A stretch of DNA of 64,000 nt from Frigoribacterium sp. VKM Ac-2836 (GCF_013248995.1 NZ_JABRPK010000002.1:620001-684000), one strand, 5' to 3'. Positions 1 to 10,350 are shown, numbered from the stretch's first letter. Notes: generated by a model from the sequence alone, not told the origin. Numbers and translations: made by a program.

Positions 1-248
1 GCGGCGACGACCTGGTCCAGGAAGTCGTCGACCTCGTCCTGGTCGTAGCCCTCCTTGAACTTCGTCGGTCGGAAGCGTGAGTCGACGACGTCGACGGCCG
101 TCAGGACGCCGGAGGCCGTCCCCTGCTCGTAGGCCGCGAGAGTCGTCCGGATGCGTTCGAGGAACGCGTCCACGTCGTCCATCGCGTACCCGCCACGGAA
201 TCGGACCGGGGTGAACCCCTTCTCGGTCACGTCTCGTGCGAACACCAT
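1..248 (-). CDS. DivIVA-domain protein (3' end cut by window)
   Basis: Only the first 82 or so residues are in the window, and the gene runs off the left edge. The reading frame starts at an ATG whose complement lies at 246-248, with a purine-rich ggagacaggggg just upstream; the second codon is GTG, so a one-codon shift is possible. The protein carries two copies of the DivIVA N-terminal motif: a first F-x-P-V-R-F-R-G-G-Y-x-M-D-D-V-D-x-F-L, and near residues 53-75 F-R-P-T-K-F-K-E-G-Y-D-Q-D-E-V-D-D-F-L. These short motifs occur in actinobacterial proteins related to Wag31/DivIVA that sense membrane curvature at poles and septa. Tandem short motifs suggest a DivIVA-domain repeat protein rather than Wag31 itself. 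The exact role cannot be told from the fragment. Confidence 0.85.
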   Translation of the reverse strand, partial: MVFARDVTEKGFTPVRFRGGYAMDDVDAFLERIRTTLAAYEQGTASGVLTAVDVVDSRFRPTKFKEGYDQDEVDDFLDQVVA

Positions 249-318
249 GCCCCCTGTCTCCCGGCCGGTTCGTCACGGCCGAGCTCCCCGATCTTTCCAC
301 GGACCGAGGCCCGCGGGG

Positions 319-1215
319 TCAGAGGGTGGTGCTCCCGGACGTCGGCGTCGGGTCGGACTCGCGTGCCTCCAGCAGGATCGTGCGCAGTCGTCGAGCGAGC
401 TCCGCGGCCACGACGCGATCGACGCGATCTGCCGCATGCCCCTCGGTCGATGCTTCGACGGCGCCCGTCACGGCCTCGAGCTGGTCGAGCGGCACGACGA
501 ACCACGGGTCTCGGGTGACGTCGACGTCGACATCGCCACCTCCGGCGTCCTGCTCGAGCGCCCAGGCGGTCCACGCGATGCGTCGTGCACCGACGGCAGC
601 GGTGCTCGCCGGGTCGGGCCGGGGTGCAGGCGCATCGCGGGCGGCACGGGCGGCCCGACGCGACCAGGCGAGCGCGTCCGGCGCGGCGAAGCCGATCTCC
701 CTGGCCGGGTCAGGGGCACCGGAGTCCTCGGCGTTCGCCTGCAGCGCGGCCGACATCATCAGGAGGTCCTGGGTGGAGAACGCCACGACGATCTCTCTCT
801 TCGGGCCGATCGGGCCGTCGCCTCGGTCGTCGACGAGCAGGTGCTCGAGGGTCTCGTCGGCGTCGACTCGACGGAGGACCGGGACGACCCGGTCGACCCA
901 GGCGTGGCGGCGCCGGGAAACGACAGGGGCGACATGCGGGTCCCGGGGGATCGGAGCCTGCCGCCGCTGGAACGGCCAGAGGCTCGGAGACCTGTGGCCG
1001 CCCGGGGTGCCTCCAGGAGGATCGTCGCGCTCGGCGATGACGAGCAAGAACAACCAGAGGGCGACCAGGAAGAGCCCGAACGAGACGAACCCGACGGTCA
1101 GGGAGGCCGAAGGCCACCGGGCCGAGACGGGCACACCGAGCCAGACCGACGACAGGGACAGCCCCAGCAGGACGCCGCCGGCGACGAGCTGGCGGCGTCG
1201 ACGCGGTGTCCCCAT
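319..1215 (-). CDS. two-helix membrane protein of unknown function
   Basis: This 298-residue protein starts with a basic stretch (MGTPRRRR) and has two hydrophobic helices at about residues 11-29 and 40-60, consistent with a small N-terminal membrane anchor. The rest is a hydrophilic cytoplasmic part rich in Ala, Arg and Asp, with acidic patches near the C terminus. I recognise no catalytic motif and no named family. The gene is divergent from the two-component system that starts at 1313 and lies downstream of the DivIVA-domain gene region. Coding support is the long open frame with normal GC-rich third-position usage and an ATG start. The function is unknown. Confidence 0.7.
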   Translation of the reverse strand: MGTPRRRRQLVAGGVLLGLSLSSVWLGVPVSARWPSASLTVGFVSFGLFLVALWLFLLVIAERDDPPGGTPGGHRSPSLWPFQRRQAPIPRDPHVAPVVSRRRHAWVDRVVPVLRRVDADETLEHLLVDDRGDGPIGPKREIVVAFSTQDLLMMSAALQANAEDSGAPDPAREIGFAAPDALAWSRRAARAARDAPAPRPDPASTAAVGARRIAWTAWALEQDAGGGDVDVDVTRDPWFVVPLDQLEAVTGAVEASTEGHAADRVDRVVAAELARRLRTILLEARESDPTPTSGSTTL

Positions 1216-1312
1216 GGGCCGACCCTAGCGGGAGCCGTTCCGGCCGCGACACACACCCGCCACCCAGCCGGCCCATAGCCTCCGCCCACCGGCCGCACCT
1301 ACCGTGCGAAGA

Positions 1313-1981
1313 ATGCTCAGCCCCGCCCGTGTCCTCGTGATCGACGACGACGAGACCATCCGCACCGCCGTCGTCGCCGCGCTCGGTGCCGAGGGCTTCG
1401 CCGTGCACGGCCTGGCCGACGGGTCCGACCTGCCGGATCAGCTCAAGGCCTTCGTGCCCGACCTGGTCGTGCTCGACTGGATGCTGCCCGGGGCCAGCGG
1501 CATCCGCCTGGCGGGCACGATCCGCACCTCGTCCGACGCGGCGGTCGTCATGCTCACCGCCCGCGACGAGGTCGACGACCGGCTCCGTGGTTTCTCCGAG
1601 GGCGTCGACGACTACGTGGTGAAACCCTTCGCCGTCGCCGAGCTGATCGCGCGGGTCACGGCCGTCCTGCGTCGCCGCGGTCGCATCCCCTCGGTGATCG
1701 AGATCGGTGACCTCGTTCTCGACCCCGAAGCGGCCCGCATCACGCGCGGCGGCGAATCCCTCGACCTCACGGCGACCGAGTTCCGTCTGCTCGGGTTCCT
1801 CGCCGAGAGCCGTGGGCGCACCGTCTCGAAGACCCAGATCCTCACGCAGGTCTGGGGCTACGACGACTACGACCCCAACCTCGTCGAGGTGCACCTCAGC
1901 GCCCTCCGCCGCAAGATGGAGATCCGCGGCCCCCGCCTGATCCACACCGTCCGCGGCCTCGGCTACCGGATGAGCGCGTGA
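1313..1981 (+). CDS. OmpR/PhoB-family response regulator
   Basis: This is a DNA-binding response regulator of a two-component system. The receiver domain (about residues 1-115) shows the acidic pocket V-I-D-D-D-E, the phospho-acceptor Asp near residue 55 in V-V-L-D-W-M-L-P-G, and the conserved Lys near 103 in V-V-K-P-F. The C-terminal winged helix (about 125-220) has the typical E-F-R-L-L-G-F-L-A and the ending H-T-V-R-G-L-G-Y-R-M. The ATG at 1313 is chosen; a GTG at 1304 in the same frame would add three residues. The stop overlaps the GTG start of the histidine kinase, so the two are cotranscribed and form a cognate pair. The signal is unknown. Confidence 0.93.
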   Translation: MLSPARVLVIDDDETIRTAVVAALGAEGFAVHGLADGSDLPDQLKAFVPDLVVLDWMLPGASGIRLAGTIRTSSDAAVVMLTARDEVDDRLRGFSEGVDDYVVKPFAVAELIARVTAVLRRRGRIPSVIEIGDLVLDPEAARITRGGESLDLTATEFRLLGFLAESRGRTVSKTQILTQVWGYDDYDPNLVEVHLSALRRKMEIRGPRLIHTVRGLGYRMSA

Positions 1982-3669
1982 TCCGCCGCCGCCGAGCCTC
2001 CCTGTCGACGGGCGATCCGCTCCGCCTCCACGGCGGGGCGGGCCAGCCCCGAGGAGGCGCGGCGCCGGTCCCCGAGGCCACCGCCCCCGGGCTGCGCACC
2101 GGCTCGTTGCGCCTCCGCACGGTCGTCGCCGTGCTGCTGCTGCTGGCCGTCCTGCTGGCCGCGCTCGCCGTGACGGTCGAGCTCACCCTCGGCCAGCGCC
2201 TCCGCGCCCAGGTCGTCGACCGGCTGTCCGACCGCGCCGCGGCCGCCGCTGCCCTGGTCGGCACGGTGGACGGCGACGAGCTCGCCGACCGGCTCTCGGC
2301 CCAGGGGCTCTCGGTCGTCATCCGCGACGCGAACGGCGACGCCATCGTCGCCGGCCCGAGCCCCGACGAGCTGCGCGACGGTCCGCCCTCGCTCGGCGAT
2401 GGCCCCGGGCGCGGCGGCCCGGCCTCGGGCCTCGACGGCGGACGAGGAGGCGCGGGTACCGACGCCCAGGACGGCACCGGCACCGGCGCGACCGGCACCG
2501 ACTCCCCGACCGGCACCGACTCCGGGGACGCGACCGGCGCCTCCTCGTCCGAGGCGGTCACGGTCAGCTCCTCCGAGGTGCGGAGCGACGACGAGGTGAC
2601 CACGCTCGTGTCGCAGCTGAGCGACGGGTCGACGATCACCCTGACCACGGACTCGCGCTCGGTGGGCGAGACCCTGGTGCAGCTGCGCTGGGTGATGATC
2701 GGCGCCTCCGCGGCGTTCCTGTCGATCGCCGCCGTCGGCCTCGCCCTCGTGGTGCGGGCGACCCTGCGGCCGCTCGACCGGATGACGAGCGTCGCCAGGT
2801 CGATCGCGCACGGCGACCGCGGCCGCCGTCTGCGACCGGCGCGACGCGACACCGAGATCGGGCGGGTCGCCCTCGCCTTCGACGAAATGCTCGACGGCGT
2901 CGAGGGCGCCGAGCGGACGGCCCTCGATGCCGAGATGCGCGTGCGGGCCTTCGTCTCGGACGCCGCGCATGAACTGCGCACCCCCGTGGCCGGGATGCGT
3001 GCCGCGGCCGACACCCTCGTGCGGTCGCCCGGCACGGCCGACGAACGGGAGCGTCTCGCGGCGCACGTGGTGCGCGAGGCCGGGCGCGCCTCCCGGTTGA
3101 TCGACGACATGCTGCTGATGGCCCGCGTCGACCAGGGGCTCTCGCTCGACGTCGCCCCCGTCGACCTCGGGGCGTCGCTGCTCGCCGACGTCGAACGCCA
3201 GCGGCTGCGGCGGCCGTCGCTCGACCTGCGCGTCGTGCTGCCCGACGGGCCGGTCGTGGTCGCCGCCGACGCGGGCCGGGTCTCGCAGATCGTCGGCAAC
3301 CTGGTCGACAACGCGGCCCGGGCGACGGGTGGCGCGGGGCAGGTGACGCTCTGGCTCGACGCGTCCCGGGCCGACCAGGTCGCGGTGCTGGTCTCGGACG
3401 ACGGCCCGGGAGTGCCCGCCGCCGACCGGGAGCGCATCTTCGACCGGCTGGTTCGACTCGACGAGGCCCGTCGATCCGGGGACGGAGGCGCGGGCCTGGG
3501 ACTGCCCATCGCCCGCGGACTCGCCCGCGCCCACGGCGGCGACCTGTTCTGCGAGCAGCCTGGGCCGGGTCGCTCGGGCGCGGTCTTCCGGCTGCTCCTG
3601 CCCGCGTCCCCGAGCACACCGTCGTCGCACCACCGGCTGAGCGAGACACCATCGACAAGCGTGGTGTGA
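1978..3669 (+). CDS. sensor histidine kinase (HAMP, HisKA, HATPase)
   Basis: This 563-residue membrane kinase is the partner of the preceding regulator. Its GTG start overlaps the upstream stop. A long basic N-terminal tail leads to a first membrane helix at about 46-68. An extracytoplasmic region follows and contains a Gly/Thr/Ser/Asp-rich linker of roughly 50 residues, at about 145-195. The second helix is at about 238-260, then a HAMP segment. The H-box D-A-A-H-E-L-R-T-P holds the phospho-accepting His near residue 331. N-box (G-N-L-V-D-N-A) near 440 and G-box (G-A-G-L-G-L-P-I-A-R-G) near 503 are intact. The linker includes a copy of the short repeat GAGGAGGCGCGGGT at 2444-2458, so part of it may be repeat-derived. 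Overall architecture resembles MprB/CutS-type kinases. Confidence 0.93.
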   Translation: MIRRRRASLSTGDPLRLHGGAGQPRGGAAPVPEATAPGLRTGSLRLRTVVAVLLLLAVLLAALAVTVELTLGQRLRAQVVDRLSDRAAAAAALVGTVDGDELADRLSAQGLSVVIRDANGDAIVAGPSPDELRDGPPSLGDGPGRGGPASGLDGGRGGAGTDAQDGTGTGATGTDSPTGTDSGDATGASSSEAVTVSSSEVRSDDEVTTLVSQLSDGSTITLTTDSRSVGETLVQLRWVMIGASAAFLSIAAVGLALVVRATLRPLDRMTSVARSIAHGDRGRRLRPARRDTEIGRVALAFDEMLDGVEGAERTALDAEMRVRAFVSDAAHELRTPVAGMRAAADTLVRSPGTADERERLAAHVVREAGRASRLIDDMLLMARVDQGLSLDVAPVDLGASLLADVERQRLRRPSLDLRVVLPDGPVVVAADAGRVSQIVGNLVDNAARATGGAGQVTLWLDASRADQVAVLVSDDGPGVPAADRERIFDRLVRLDEARRSGDGGAGLGLPIARGLARAHGGDLFCEQPGPGRSGAVFRLLLPASPSTPSSHHRLSETPSTSVV

Positions 3670-3700
3670 TGCTCAGGACGTGGTGCGACGCGCGTCGCAG

Positions 3701-4681
3701 CTAGAGGGCGATGAGCCGTTCGTAGGCGTCGTCGACCCAGGGGTCGACCGTGCGGCGCGAGGCGTCGGCATCGTGCCAGGCGACGATCTGGCGGGCTCCC
3801 TCGGCGAAGGGGGTCCGCGCCTCCCAGCCGGGCACCAGCGCGCGGATCTTCGAGGTGTCGAACACGGCCGGGTGGCTGCGGTCACCGCAGAGGTCGGCCG
3901 TCCACTCGGGGACGGCGTCGGTGAGGACCTGCGTCGTGCGGTGGACGACGTGCAGCGACGCCCCGGCGGCGTCGGCCAGGTCGCGCGCGATCATGTTCCA
4001 GGTGAGCAGCTCGGGCGACATGATGTGGAACGCCTCGCCCAGGGCGCCGGGGTGGCCGAGCAGGCCGACGAAGGCCCGTGCGAAGTCCGCCGAGTGGGTC
4101 AGGGCCCAGAGCGAGGTGCCGTCGCCGTGCAGGACGACGGGGTCGCCGCGTCGCATGCGCTCGATCGTCGTCCAGCCGCCGAGCAACGGCACGTGGGTCT
4201 CGTCGTAGGTGTGCGAGGGCCGGACGACCGTCGCCTGCACCCGCCCCGCGAGGTGCTCGTCGCGCAGCAGGCGTTCGCAGGCGATCTTGTCGCGCGAGTA
4301 CGACCACCACGGGTTGAACAGCGGCGTCGCCTCGGTGATCGGCAACGAGACCGGGGGCTTCTGGTACGCCGAGGCCGAGCCGATGAACACGTACTGGTCG
4401 GTCAGCGGGGCCACGACCCGCAGCATCGACGCGAGCTGGTCGGGCGTGAAGGTCAGGAAGTCGGCGACGGAGTCGAAGCGGCGTCCGTTCAGGGCGGCGA
4501 CCAGCGCCTCCTCGTCCCGGACGTCGGCCACGAGCTGCTCGACACCTGCGGGCACGGGCCGGATCGTGGTGCTGCCGCGGTTCACCACGGTCACGGCCAC
4601 GCCGTCACGCAGGGCCTGCCGTACGACCGAGGCGCTGATCTGCCCGGTGCCGCCGATCACGAGGAGGGACGTCGATGTCAT
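3701..4681 (-). CDS. NAD(P)-dependent epimerase/dehydratase-like protein
   Basis: This is an extended short-chain dehydrogenase/reductase with the N-terminal Rossmann motif L-V-I-G-G-T-G-Q-I-S and a further stretch V-F-I-G-S-A-S-A-Y-Q that matches the Ser/Tyr region of nucleotide-sugar epimerase-like proteins. A degenerate Y-S-R-D-K-I-A segment holds the Y-x3-K catalytic pair. I place the start at the ATG complementary to 4679-4681 (MTSTSLLVIGG). A GTG at 4696 would add five residues. The gene is convergent with the histidine kinase and its neighbours give no pathway clue. The substrate is unknown; many proteins of this type are annotated as NAD-dependent epimerases or reductases. Confidence 0.85.
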   Translation of the reverse strand: MTSTSLLVIGGTGQISASVVRQALRDGVAVTVVNRGSTTIRPVPAGVEQLVADVRDEEALVAALNGRRFDSVADFLTFTPDQLASMLRVVAPLTDQYVFIGSASAYQKPPVSLPITEATPLFNPWWSYSRDKIACERLLRDEHLAGRVQATVVRPSHTYDETHVPLLGGWTTIERMRRGDPVVLHGDGTSLWALTHSADFARAFVGLLGHPGALGEAFHIMSPELLTWNMIARDLADAAGASLHVVHRTTQVLTDAVPEWTADLCGDRSHPAVFDTSKIRALVPGWEARTPFAEGARQIVAWHDADASRRTVDPWVDDAYERLIAL

Positions 4682-4798
4682 CCCTCCACTGTGCACCTCC
4701 GCGACCGGGCAGGGTCGTCCACGGGCTTCGGAGTCGGGTGGGAGGCGCCGTGCGCGACCTCTCGACGCGTCGCTCCGGTGTCGTGGTCGGCCGAGGGA

Positions 4799-5629
4799 TC
4801 AGGCCCCGTCGAGCGCGCGACGGGCCGCCCGGACCAGCTCGGGGTCGGTCACGAACCACGAGTCGGTCGACGCCTCGGTGCCGAGCGACACGGTCGACTC
4901 CGGGCGGGACGAGGAGGCGCGCACGGCCTGCGCCCGCTTCGCCGACAGGTGCACGGCGTCGACCCGCGCGGCCACGAGTGCCGGGACGTCACCCAGCTGC
5001 ACCCCGCCCCCGGCCATCACCTGGACGTCGCCGGCGACCTCGACCAGGCGCGGCAGCACCCCCGAGGCCAGGCCCGCCCCGACCGTGGACGCCCCGCCCG
5101 AGGTCAGCACCCGCGTGACGCCGATCCCCGAGAGGGCCGCGACGGCCGCCACCGGGTCGGCCGCGCGATCGACGGCCCGGTGCACGGTGATCTCGAGCGC
5201 CGACACCCCAGGACGTGGCCGAGACGCCTCGGCGTCGAGCGCGGCCTCGACGAACCAGCGGAGGGCGTCGACGTCGAGCGAGCCGTCGTCGCGCAGCGCA
5301 CCGACGACGACGCCGGCCACGCCCGATCGCACCAACGCCCTGATCTCGCGCACCATGACGTCGAGGTCGTCCGCGTCGTAGACGAAGCCGCCGGGCCGGC
5401 TCCGCACCAGCGCGTGCACGGGCACCCCGGTCGCGACGACCGCCTCGACCAATCCCTGCGACGGGGTGACGCCGCCGAGCTCGAGGGCGCTGCAGAGCTC
5501 GACGCGGTCGGCTCCGCCGTCGCGGGCCGTGACGGCCCCGGCGGCACTCGTCACCGCGATCTCGAGGGCGGGCCTCGCCGGGACGGACTCGGCTGCGGAT
5601 GAGGAGGCGCGGGTCGCGTCATTCGTCAT
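4799..5629 (-). CDS. cutC: CutC-family protein
   Basis: This 276-residue TIM-barrel protein belongs to the CutC family, named for copper homeostasis although its molecular activity remains unsettled. Diagnostic segments are E-L-C-S-A-L-E-L-G-G-V-T-P-S, H-A-L-V-R-S-R-P-G-G-F-V-Y, the H-R-A-V-D strand, V-L-T-S-G-G and M-A-G-G-G-V. The family usually begins close to L-E-I-A-V. Here about 22 extra residues precede it (MTNDATRASSSAAES...), and that extension coincides with a copy of the repeat GAGGAGGCGCGGGT at 5601-5614. The true start may therefore be internal, or the extension may be repeat-derived. The gene is divergent from the acyl-CoA synthetase; the intervening 150 bp holds a perfect inverted repeat. 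Confidence 0.9.
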   Translation of the reverse strand: MTNDATRASSSAAESVPARPALEIAVTSAAGAVTARDGGADRVELCSALELGGVTPSQGLVEAVVATGVPVHALVRSRPGGFVYDADDLDVMVREIRALVRSGVAGVVVGALRDDGSLDVDALRWFVEAALDAEASRPRPGVSALEITVHRAVDRAADPVAAVAALSGIGVTRVLTSGGASTVGAGLASGVLPRLVEVAGDVQVMAGGGVQLGDVPALVAARVDAVHLSAKRAQAVRASSSRPESTVSLGTEASTDSWFVTDPELVRAARRALDGA

Positions 5630-5669
5630 GTCACGACCCTAGGCGAGCGGCTCCCCCGCCCCCGTCCCG

Positions 5670-5727
5670 CGAGATGTCACGACTTGCCGCTCATGTTCAT
5701 AGGTGAGCGGCAAGTCGTGACATCTCG
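5670..5727. repeat. perfect 24-bp inverted repeat between divergent genes
   Basis: The left arm 5670-5693 and right arm 5704-5727 are exact reverse complements separated by ten bases. It lies between cutC (minus) and the acyl-CoA synthetase (plus), which are divergent, so an ordinary terminator role is unlikely. A single diverged arm of the same sequence occurs at about 7547-7571, beyond the synthetase gene. A regulator site, RNA hairpin or REP-like element are all possible. Confidence 0.85.
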
Positions 5728-5779
5728 AGCGGCCCGCCCCATGCCGGGCCCGGCATGGGGCGGGGTGCATGATGGCGGG

Positions 5780-7531
<1,752 letters not shown>

Positions 7532-7546
7532 GGCCGCTCGGACGCT

Positions 7547-7592
7547 CGAGACGTCACGACGTGCCCGCCGAGCCCGGGCCGGGGCCGGGCCT
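7547..7592. repeat. single diverged copy of the 5670 repeat arm, then a GC palindrome
   Basis: Bases 7547-7571 resemble one arm of the inverted repeat at 5670-5727, with about five differences in 25 bases. A GC-rich palindrome (CCCGGgccggggCCGGG) follows to 7592. It lies between the convergent synthetase and nagA ends, where a bidirectional terminator is expected, but no T-run is present. Confidence 0.45.
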
Positions 7593-7598
7593 GCCGGG

Positions 7599-8873
7599 TC
7601 AGGGGCGGGGCAGTTCGCGGCCGTCGGCCCAGACCCGGGCGACGGTCCAGTCGTCGTGCCACGTCACGGCGTCGGCGGCGTACCCCGGTGCCAGGCGCCC
7701 GAGCGGCGGCCGGGCCCCGGTGCCCGGTGCCCGGCGCCCGAGCACCGTGGCCGGCACCAGCGTCAGCGCCGCGACGGCGTCGACGGCCGAGAGCCCGGTC
7801 CGCGTGAGGGCGGTGCGGAGTGCGGCGTCCTGCGTCAGGGTCGACCCCGCGATCGTCGACGTGCCCGTGAGCGTGGCCACGCCGTGGTCGACCGTCACCG
7901 CCAGTTCGCCGATGCGGTAGTCGCCATCGGCGGCCCCGGCCGCGGCCATGGCGTCGGTGATCAGGGCGACCCGGCGCGGGGCCGAGCGCAGCACGAGGTC
8001 GGCCACGGCCGGGTGGACGTGCACCCCGTCGAGGATCAGCTCGATCGTCACGCGCTCGTCGCCGACCGCCGCGACGAGTGGCCCCGGGTCGCGGTGGTGG
8101 ATGCCGTTCATTGCGTTGAACGCGTGCGTCACGAGCGAGGCGCCCCGGTCGAAGGCCGCGCGGGCCAGGTCGAAGTCGGCCTCGGTGTGTCCGACGGCGG
8201 CGACCACGCCCGAGGTCACGAGTCGGTCGATCGCGTCGAGTCCGCCGGGCAGCTCCGGCGCGATGGTGACCTGCCGCACGATGCCGTCGCCGGCCTCGAG
8301 CAGGCTCTCGACCGTGGCCGCGTCGGGTTCGAGCAAGAAGTGCGGGGCGTGGGCTCCTCGTCGGTCCGGGGCCAGGAACGGCCCCTCGAGGTGCGCCCCG
8401 AGCACGAGTGGGTCACGGCGCATCAGGTCGCCGACCAGCCCGAGCGACCGGGACAGCACCGGCACCGGGTTCGCGACCAGGCTCACCAACGACCGGGTCG
8501 TGCCGTGCCGTCGGTGCAGGGCGAGACCCGCGTCGAGGTCGTCGGGCCCGCCATCGAAGGCGTGCCCACCGCCGCCGTGCGTGTGCAGGTCGATCAGCCC
8601 CGGGGTGAGCGTCGCGCCCGCGAGGTCGACCGTGACCTCCGCCGGGGGCGGCACCGCGCCTCCTGCGGTCGGGTCGTCGGTCGCACCCCGCGTCGACGTC
8701 GCCGAGGAGGCGCGGGTCGCGTCGACCCCGCCCCTCACCCCGCCCGCGGCGCGCGACCCCGGCACGGTGGCACCGGTGGCGACGATGAGGTCGCCGTCGA
8801 CGAGCATCCAGAAGCCGTCGACCTCGCCGTCGGCGTCGACCTTGCGGGCGTTCGTGAAGAGCGTGGTGGTCAT
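7599..8873 (-). CDS. nagA: N-acetylglucosamine-6-phosphate deacetylase
   Basis: This amidohydrolase-superfamily enzyme deacetylates GlcNAc-6-phosphate to glucosamine-6-phosphate in amino-sugar recycling. Visible family signatures are P-G-L-I-D-L-H-T-H-G-G-G-G, the metal and substrate region G-A-H-L-E-G-P-F-L, V-G-H-T-E-A, T-H-A-F-N-A-M and the catalytic Asp region L-I-T-D-A-M-A-A-A-G. Between the N-terminal β-sandwich (about residue 35) and the barrel there is a low-complexity stretch of roughly 45 residues (about 40-85). It is bounded by two facing copies of the GGAGGCGCGG repeat (8652-8665 and 8704-8717), which is atypical for NagA. The ATG start overlaps the stop of the YrdB-like gene upstream. 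Confidence 0.93.
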   Translation of the reverse strand: MTTTLFTNARKVDADGEVDGFWMLVDGDLIVATGATVPGSRAAGGVRGGVDATRASSATSTRGATDDPTAGGAVPPPAEVTVDLAGATLTPGLIDLHTHGGGGHAFDGGPDDLDAGLALHRRHGTTRSLVSLVANPVPVLSRSLGLVGDLMRRDPLVLGAHLEGPFLAPDRRGAHAPHFLLEPDAATVESLLEAGDGIVRQVTIAPELPGGLDAIDRLVTSGVVAAVGHTEADFDLARAAFDRGASLVTHAFNAMNGIHHRDPGPLVAAVGDERVTIELILDGVHVHPAVADLVLRSAPRRVALITDAMAAAGAADGDYRIGELAVTVDHGVATLTGTSTIAGSTLTQDAALRTALTRTGLSAVDAVAALTLVPATVLGRRAPGTGARPPLGRLAPGYAADAVTWHDDWTVARVWADGRELPRP

Positions 8874-9265
8874 CGGCGGGCCTCCCGGCGGTTCTCACGA
8901 CGGAAGGCCAGGACGCCCGTGACGCCGGCCAGGAAGGCGAAGGCCACGGCGACCACCGGATGGCCGAGCATGGCCCAGGCGGCGACGACGGCCCCCATGA
9001 TCGCGATCTCGACCAGGGCCTTGCCGACGGCGTCGGTGGCGATCGGGGCGCGCGGCGAGCGGAACAGGCCCCAGACGACGATCGCGAAGAGGGGCGCGCC
9101 GATCATGAAGGCCAGCGACGGGAACGGGAACGGCCACGCGAGGTAGCCCCAGAAGCCGAGGCTGAGGAACGCGAAGATCAGCGTGACGAACCGGACGACG
9201 TCGAGGGCGGCGACCGGACCGCCACGGGCCGGGACGGGGGAGGGGGCACGGTCGGTCGGAGTCAC
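8870..9265 (-). CDS. YrdB-family (DUF2568) membrane protein
   Basis: This small protein has three to four hydrophobic helices and the family-typical pattern L-S-L-G-F-W-G-Y-L-A-W, G-A-P-L-F-A-I-V-V-W-G-L-F-R-S-P-R-A-P. It matches the DUF2568/YrdB family, whose function is unknown. I choose the GTG complementary to 9263-9265 (VTPTDRAPS...). The open frame continues upstream to 9355, but that would run through the palindrome at 9308. The stop overlaps the nagA start by the ATGA pattern, so the two genes form a unit. Confidence 0.8.
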   Translation of the reverse strand: MTPTDRAPSPVPARGGPVAALDVVRFVTLIFAFLSLGFWGYLAWPFPFPSLAFMIGAPLFAIVVWGLFRSPRAPIATDAVGKALVEIAIMGAVVAAWAMLGHPVVAVAFAFLAGVTGVLAFRRENRREARR

Positions 9266-9307
9266 CCGCCCAGAGTACGGCCCGGGGTGTGCCATGCGGC
9301 AGCCTCT

Positions 9308-9327
9308 GATCCGGTACGTACCGGATC
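9308..9327. repeat. GATCCGGTACGTACCGGATC palindrome, copy 1
   Basis: This is a perfect 20-bp palindrome with core GATCCGGTACGTACCGGATC, preceded by T. It lies in the 157-bp gap between the end of purU and the start of the yrdB-like gene, about 42 bp upstream of that start. Other copies are at 23620, 23673 and 34119, all outside genes. There is no loop, so a dimeric protein-binding site is more likely than an RNA hairpin. Confidence 0.85.
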
Positions 9328-9422
9328 GAGCTGCGACGTGGCGAGTGGGCAGCAACTGCTCTTCAGGGGGCCGGGGGCAGCATCGTCTGCCCGCTCGGTG
9401 GCGGGTGCGGGGTAGGGCGGGG

Positions 9423-10310
9423 CTAGCGGAAGACGATGGTGCGGGCGCCGTCGAGCAGCACCCGGTCTTCGGCGAACCAGCGGACGGCCTGGGTCAGGGT
9501 GCGGCTCTCTTCGTCCTGCCCGATGGCCATCAGCTCGGGCGCGCTGCGGGTGTGGTCGACCCGCACGACGTTCTGCTCGATGATCGGCCCCTCGTCGAGG
9601 TCGCTCGTGACGAAGTGCGCCGTGGCGCCGATCAGCTTCACGCCGCGAGCGTGCGCCTGACGATACGGATTCGCGCCCTTGAAACCGGGCAGGAACGAGT
9701 GGTGGATGTTGATCGCCCGCCCCTCGAGGGCAGCACAGAGCTCGGGGCTGAGGATCTGCATGTAGCGCGCCAGCACGACCAGCTCGATGTCGTACCGGTC
9801 GACGACCTGCAGCACCCGCGCCTCGAACGCCGCCTTGGACTCGGGGTCGGTGACGGGGTGGTGCTCGAACCGCTTGCCGTAGAACTCGGCGAGACCCGAG
9901 AGGTCGTCGTGGTTGGCCAGGATCAGCGGCACCTCGATCGGCAGGTGCCCGGCCCGCTGCCGGAACAGCAGGTCGTTGACGCAGTGGGCCGCCTTGCTCG
10001 CGAGGACGAGCGTCCGGGTCGGGCGGCCGACCACGTCGAGCTTCGCCTGGACGTCGTAGTGCGCGAGCACGGGGGCCAGCGCCGCTTCGAACGCGTCGCG
10101 CTCGCCGGGTGCCTCGACCTGCAGGCGCATGAAGAACGTGCCGGTGTCGTGGCTCGAGAACTGCGCCGACTCGGTGATGTTGCCGCCGGCCTGCACGACG
10201 GCGCCGCTGATCGCGTGCACGATGCCCGGCTGGTCCTGGCAGACGAGTGTCAACGTCCAGTGCGTCGTCGAGGAGGCGGGAACGGAGGAGGCGCGGGTGG
10301 CGTCGGTCAC
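9423..10310 (-). CDS. purU: formyltetrahydrofolate deformylase
   Basis: PurU hydrolyses 10-formyl-THF to formate and THF, balancing one-carbon units and supplying formate to purine synthesis. An N-terminal ACT domain (about residues 17-95) contains L-V-C-Q-D-Q-P-G-I-V. The formyltransferase-fold domain follows and shows Y-M-Q-I-L-S-P, the catalytic I-N-I-H-H-S-F-L-P-G-F-K-G and T-S-D-L-D-E-G-P-I-I-E-Q. Length (295) is close to that of the family. The GTG start gives a 15-residue extension (MTDATRASSVPASS) ahead of the ACT domain. The extension coincides with a GGAGGCGCGG repeat at 10285-10298, just as in CutC. Confidence 0.95.
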   Translation of the reverse strand: MTDATRASSVPASSTTHWTLTLVCQDQPGIVHAISGAVVQAGGNITESAQFSSHDTGTFFMRLQVEAPGERDAFEAALAPVLAHYDVQAKLDVVGRPTRTLVLASKAAHCVNDLLFRQRAGHLPIEVPLILANHDDLSGLAEFYGKRFEHHPVTDPESKAAFEARVLQVVDRYDIELVVLARYMQILSPELCAALEGRAINIHHSFLPGFKGANPYRQAHARGVKLIGATAHFVTSDLDEGPIIEQNVVRVDHTRSAPELMAIGQDEESRTLTQAVRWFAEDRVLLDGARTIVFR

Positions 10311-10350
10311 CCGCCCAGGCTAGTGCGGTCGACGAGAGAGGACGGGCAGG

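Noticed and set aside
3484-3494. GGAGGCGCGGG in the histidine kinase G-box
   Set aside because: It encodes the conserved G-G-A-G-L-G-L motif of the ATPase domain, so protein constraint explains it. The copies at 22445 and 24269 are similarly explained by ordinary protein sequence.
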